Below, piece by piece: positions 60,654 through 64,000 of a DNA stretch of 64,000 bases. The notes beneath the pieces were generated by a model, which was not told the DNA's origin, made no database searches, and saw nothing but the letters and a program-made list of their open reading frames with translations. Numbering within the stretch: the stretch's first letter is position 1; the number at the start of each line of letters is the position of its first letter. Source of the stretch: Clostridiales bacterium (GTDB lineage: Bacteria; Bacillota; Clostridia; Lachnospirales; Lachnospiraceae); the NCBI GenBank assembly GCA_021204045.1, contig JAJQAA010000006.1, positions 1-64,000 on the forward strand. Direction: 5' to 3'. The translations under genes and the position numbers were made by a program.

Positions 60654-61970
60654 TCAGCTTTGGACAGACAGCTGCTGTCCCTCCCCGCGGTCCTCCAGGA
60701 TCTTTCGCACGCTGACCAGCTTCACGCAAAGGGAAAACAGCTCCATCGCCAGCTTCAGATCGCTCAGCGGCGGGTAGGACGGCGCGATACGGATATTTGT
60801 ATCACGCGGATCGCGGCCGTAAGGATAGGTCGCTCCGGCTTTCGTCATCACCAGTCCGGCTTTCTTGCACAGTCCCACGATCGCTTTCGCGCAGCCCTCC
60901 ATCGAATCAAAGGAGATAAAATAACCGCCTTTCGGCGAGGTCCAGCTGCCGATCTCCAGTCCGTCCAGCTCCCGCGCAAGGATCTCCTCGACCGCCTCAA
61001 ATTTGGGACGCAGGATATCCGCGTGTTTGCGCATATGCTCAACCATGCCGTGAATATTTCCAAAGAAACGTACGTGGCGCAGCTGATTTACCTTGTCATG
61101 GCCGATCGTCTGGAAGCGCAGCTGTTTCGTGATATCCTCCAGGTTGTTCTGCGAAGCCGCGATCGCCGCGATGCCCGAACCCGGGAAGCTGATCTTGGAA
61201 GTCGACGAAAATTTATAGACCAGGTCCGGATTTCCGGCCCGTTTGCATTCCGCGAGGATCTCGATCAGGTGATCCTGCTCGTCATCATAGAGATGGTGTA
61301 TGCCATAGGCATTGTCCCAGTAAATGCGAAAATCCGGGGCCGCCGGTTTTAAGCGCGCCAGGCGACGGACCGTGGCGTCCGAATAGCTGGTGCCGGTCGG
61401 ATTGGAATATTTCGGGACACACCAGATACCCTTGATGCTCTCGTCCTCAGCGACCAGCTTCTCGACCATATCGATGTCCGGGCCGTCCGCGCCCATCGGC
61501 ACATTGATCATCTCGATACCGAAATACTCCATGATCGCGAAATGGCGGTCATAGCCCGGCACCGGGCAGAGGAATTTGACCTTGTCCAGCTTACACCAGG
61601 GAGTAAAGCCCATAACGCCGTGCGTCATTGACCGCGAGACCGTGTCAAACATCACATTCAGGCTGGAATTGCCGTAAATGATAATGTTATCCGGCGCAAC
61701 TTCCATCATATCGCCGATCAGCTCCTTGGCTTCCCCGATTCCGGTCAGCCCGCCATAGTTGCGGCAGTCCGTACCGTCCTCGCAGGTCAGGTCAGAATCG
61801 CTGCTCAATACGTCCATCATTCCCATCGAGAGGTCCAGCTGATCCACGCTCGGCTTGCCGCGCGACATGTCCAGGCGCAGATCCCTGCCCTGGTACTCCC
61901 GGTACTGGGCGATCAGCTGCTTGCGCAGCGCCTGCAGTTCTTCCGTGCTCATCTCCAAATATGGCTGCAT
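60654..61970 (-). CDS. Aminotransferase class I, MocR-less Asp aminotransferase type (class Ic)
   Basis: The 438-residue PLP enzyme belongs to the large aspartate-type aminotransferase group seen in actinobacteria and Clostridia (PF12897 type). It has the cofactor-contact segments NPTGTSYSD and YWDNAYGIHH and the PLP Lys in KFSSTSKISFPGSG (about residue 250), with the phosphate-site Arg in NIRIAPSYPP. It would move amino groups between aspartate or another amino acid and 2-oxoglutarate; the exact substrate is uncertain. AAGGAGGAG precedes the ATG. It is 83 nt upstream of the GtrA-like gene. Confidence 0.9.
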   Translation of the reverse strand: MQPYLEMSTEELQALRKQLIAQYREYQGRDLRLDMSRGKPSVDQLDLSMGMMDVLSSDSDLTCEDGTDCRNYGGLTGIGEAKELIGDMMEVAPDNIIIYGNSSLNVMFDTVSRSMTHGVMGFTPWCKLDKVKFLCPVPGYDRHFAIMEYFGIEMINVPMGADGPDIDMVEKLVAEDESIKGIWCVPKYSNPTGTSYSDATVRRLARLKPAAPDFRIYWDNAYGIHHLYDDEQDHLIEILAECKRAGNPDLVYKFSSTSKISFPGSGIAAIAASQNNLEDITKQLRFQTIGHDKVNQLRHVRFFGNIHGMVEHMRKHADILRPKFEAVEEILARELDGLEIGSWTSPKGGYFISFDSMEGCAKAIVGLCKKAGLVMTKAGATYPYGRDPRDTNIRIAPSYPPLSDLKLAMELFSLCVKLVSVRKILEDRGEGQQLSVQS

Positions 61971-62113
61971 AGTTTCTCCTCCTTACCAAAACCGGCATGT
62001 CCGCCAAAGCGGACAACTGCGTTTACTATTGTATCCGAAACCAGTAAAGAATGCAATCGACTTTGCTCCCCCGGCACACATTCCCACGGTGCCCGGAAAA
62101 CAAAGACATGAAT

Positions 62114-63550
62114 TTATTTCGACAGCTGCTCCCGCACAAGCTTATTGACCAGCGCCGGATCCGCCTTGCCCTTCATCGCGCGCATCGTCTGGCCGACGAT
62201 GAAGCCCATCGCTTTCTCCTTACCGGCCTTGAAATCCATGGCCGACTGCGGATTCTTCGCGATGATTTCCGCGATCGTCTTTGCCAGCGCGCCCTCATCG
62301 TTAACGACCTTTAAGCCCTTCTCTTCGACGTACTGCTCCGGATCGACCCCGTTCGCGAAGATTTCCTCAAATACCGTGCGCGCCACCGTGCGGTTGATCA
62401 CATTTTTATCGACCATATCGATCAGTTTTGCCAGATTTGACGGGCTGATCGTAAGCTGATCCGCGTCCATGCCGTTTTCCTTTAAAAGGCGCATAGCGTC
62501 GGTCATCAGCCAGTTGGAAACCTCCTTCGGCTTCCCGCAGAGCGCCGTCGTCGCCTCAAAGATATCCGCCAGGCTCTTCGTGCCGGTCAGAATTTCCGCG
62601 TCATATTGCGGCAGGCCGAACTCCGCCTGATAGCGGGCCAGCTTTTCCGTGCGCAGCTCCGGCTGGCGCGCTTTCACCGCGGCGATCCACTCGTCGCTGA
62701 TCACCACCGGGACCAGATCCGGATCCGGGAAATAACGATAATCCTGGGCGTCCTCCTTGGAACGCATCGCGCGCGAGCTTTCTTTATTATCATCCCAGCG
62801 GCGGGTCTCCTGAATGACCTTACGCCCCTCTTCAATCAGCTCGATCTGGCGGGTGCGCTCGCCCTCAATCGCGCGCGCAATCGCCTTAAACGAGTTGAGG
62901 TTTTTCATCTCCGTGCGCGTACCGTATTCCGCGGCGCCGGCCTCGCGCACGGACAGGTTGACGTCCGCCCGCATCGAGCCTTCCTGCAGCTTGCAGTCGG
63001 AAGCGCCCAGATACTGGATAATCAGGCGCAGCTTTTCCAGATAGGCGATCACCTCATCCGCGCTGCGCATATCCGGCTCGGAGACAATTTCGATCAGCGG
63101 CACGCCGCTGCGGTTGAAATCCACCAGCGAGCAGTCTGCCCATTCGTCGTGGATCAGCTTACCGGCGTCCTCCTCCATGTGAATCTCATGGATGCCGATT
63201 TTCTTTGTCCCGGCCGCCGTCTCGATCTCCACCCAGCCGTCGTGGCAGATCGGCAGATAGAGCTGGGAAATCTGGTAATTCTGCGGATTGTCCGGATAGA
63301 AATAATTCTTCCGGTCAAACTTGCAGTACTGATTGATTCCGCAATTCGTCGCCAGGCCGACGGCCAGCGCGTACTCCACTACCTGGCGGTTCAGCACGGG
63401 CAGCGAGCCGGGCATACCGGTACAGACAGGGCAGGTGTGCGTATTCGGCGCGCCGCCAAAGGCGGTCGAACAGCCGCAGAATATCTTGGTTTTCGTGGCC
63501 AGCTCCACATGAACCTCAAGGCCGATCACGGTCTCATACTGCTTGCTCAT
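62114..63550 (-). CDS. gatB: Asp/Glu-tRNA amidotransferase subunit B
   Basis: The 478-residue protein starts [20 protein letters not shown] and carries the GatB kinase-like cradle with [32 protein letters not shown] and the C-terminal YqeY-like tRNA-binding domain. With GatA and GatC it converts Glu-tRNA(Gln) to Gln-tRNA(Gln) in organisms lacking glutaminyl-tRNA synthetase. GGAGGTG precedes the ATG, which overlaps the gatA stop by 4 bp. Confidence 0.97.
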   Translation of the reverse strand: MSKQYETVIGLEVHVELATKTKIFCGCSTAFGGAPNTHTCPVCTGMPGSLPVLNRQVVEYALAVGLATNCGINQYCKFDRKNYFYPDNPQNYQISQLYLPICHDGWVEIETAAGTKKIGIHEIHMEEDAGKLIHDEWADCSLVDFNRSGVPLIEIVSEPDMRSADEVIAYLEKLRLIIQYLGASDCKLQEGSMRADVNLSVREAGAAEYGTRTEMKNLNSFKAIARAIEGERTRQIELIEEGRKVIQETRRWDDNKESSRAMRSKEDAQDYRYFPDPDLVPVVISDEWIAAVKARQPELRTEKLARYQAEFGLPQYDAEILTGTKSLADIFEATTALCGKPKEVSNWLMTDAMRLLKENGMDADQLTISPSNLAKLIDMVDKNVINRTVARTVFEEIFANGVDPEQYVEEKGLKVVNDEGALAKTIAEIIAKNPQSAMDFKAGKEKAMGFIVGQTMRAMKGKADPALVNKLVREQLSK

Positions 63551-64000
63551 CTTGCCACACCTCCTTTATCTTCCATTCCCGGCGCTCCCGCTTTCCCGGC
63601 CAGCTCCGCTCCGGTCCGTTTTGCCAACTCCGGGCCCTCATAAGCGCGGCTCTGCTCAAAAGCGTATCCGGCGCGGATAATCTTGTCCTCCTGGAAACAG
63701 TCGCCGATCAGCTGCATGCCGATGGGCAGGCCGTTTTTGTCTTTCCCGCAGGGCACCGTCATACCGGGCAGACCGGCAAGATTGACTGAGATCGTATAAA
63801 TATCGCCAAGATACATCTGCAGCGGATCACTGAGCGACTCGCCCAGACGCGGCGCAGTCGTCGGCGACGCCGGAGCCAGAATTACGTCAAAAGAAGCAAA
63901 CGCTTTGTCAAACGCCTGCTTGATCAGCGCTTTGGTGCGCAGCGCTTTCAGATAATACGCGTCATAATAACCGCTGCTCAGCACGAAAGAGCCGAGCATG
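63547..64000 (-). CDS. gatA: Asp/Glu-tRNA amidotransferase subunit A (C-terminal part)
   Basis: About 150 codons of the 3' end of gatA are in the window; the gene continues past position 64000. The visible part has [30 protein letters not shown] and [15 protein letters not shown], conserved near the end of the amidase domain. GatA releases ammonia from glutamine and feeds it to GatB. The catalytic Lys-Ser-Ser residues are outside the window. The stop overlaps the gatB start (ATGA). Confidence 0.97.
   Translation of the reverse strand, partial: MLGSFVLSSGYYDAYYLKALRTKALIKQAFDKAFASFDVILAPASPTTAPRLGESLSDPLQMYLGDIYTISVNLAGLPGMTVPCGKDKNGLPIGMQLIGDCFQEDKIIRAGYAFEQSRAYEGPELAKRTGAELAGKAGAPGMEDKGGVAR

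Overview
The window looks like chromosomal DNA of an anaerobic Firmicute of the class Clostridia, most likely a gut Lachnospiraceae-type organism. Supporting this are a complete rnfCDGEAB operon, hrcA-grpE-dnaK-dnaJ behind a perfect CIRCE operator, the tRNA amidotransferase genes gatA/gatB, strong GGAGG ribosome binding sites, many lipoproteins, and an NHLM/Nif11-type peptide export locus. Almost all genes lie on the minus strand. The species cannot be named from the sequence alone.

Layout. 0-7 kb: a peptide-type ABC substrate-binding lipoprotein, a prolyl-tRNA deacylase-like gene (+), a P1B metal ATPase with its CsoR repressor and operators, a complete type III toxin-antitoxin locus (ToxN-like toxin, terminator, three RNA repeats, promoter) and a C26 amidotransferase-like hydrolase (+). 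7-13.4 kb: one co-directional set with two cyclophilin-fold lipoproteins, an amino-acid ABC transporter whose permease is broken by a frameshift, a ferredoxin-like aldo/keto reductase and an iron alcohol dehydrogenase. 13.5-20.4 kb: a tightly coupled operon of an Ntn amide hydrolase lipoprotein, a PaaK-like adenylating enzyme and a MacB-type ABC exporter, with a divergent LysR regulator. The promoters of this operon and of the preceding one carry the same 15-bp palindrome, so one regulator may serve both.

20.4-23.6 kb is an AT-richer accessory patch with a broken Schlafen/RecG-like gene, an antitoxin whose toxin is truncated, and unknown genes. 23.6-40.5 kb is the most striking part: about 15 consecutive minus-strand genes. 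In transcription order they are a DUF975 membrane protein, a Nif11-type leader peptide precursor, a STAS anti-sigma antagonist, an HlyD-like protein, a C39 peptidase-ABC exporter, a second NHLM ABC protein, a secreted 5'-nucleotidase, a MATE transporter fused to an RsbW-like ATPase domain, a formyltransferase, a sensor SpoIIE phosphatase, a lipoprotein, a LytS-type kinase, a REC-wHTH regulator, an RsbW-like kinase and an unknown protein. This suggests peptide secretion tied to partner-switch signalling, with no tailoring enzyme in sight.

40.6-44.2 kb is a second decayed accessory patch: a serine recombinase, a broken second copy of the peptide leader, a frameshifted MqsA-HTH-Panacea antitoxin with a truncated toxin, and a decayed CptIN-like type III toxin-antitoxin locus. 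44.3-64 kb is core genome: Rnf complex, heat-shock operon, a 3D-domain secreted protein (+), argH, a YfhO-family membrane protein with an N-terminal 13-residue repeat, a GtrA-like protein, a class I aminotransferase, gatB and the end of gatA, which runs off the window. No tRNA, rRNA, CRISPR array or complete insertion sequence was recognised.
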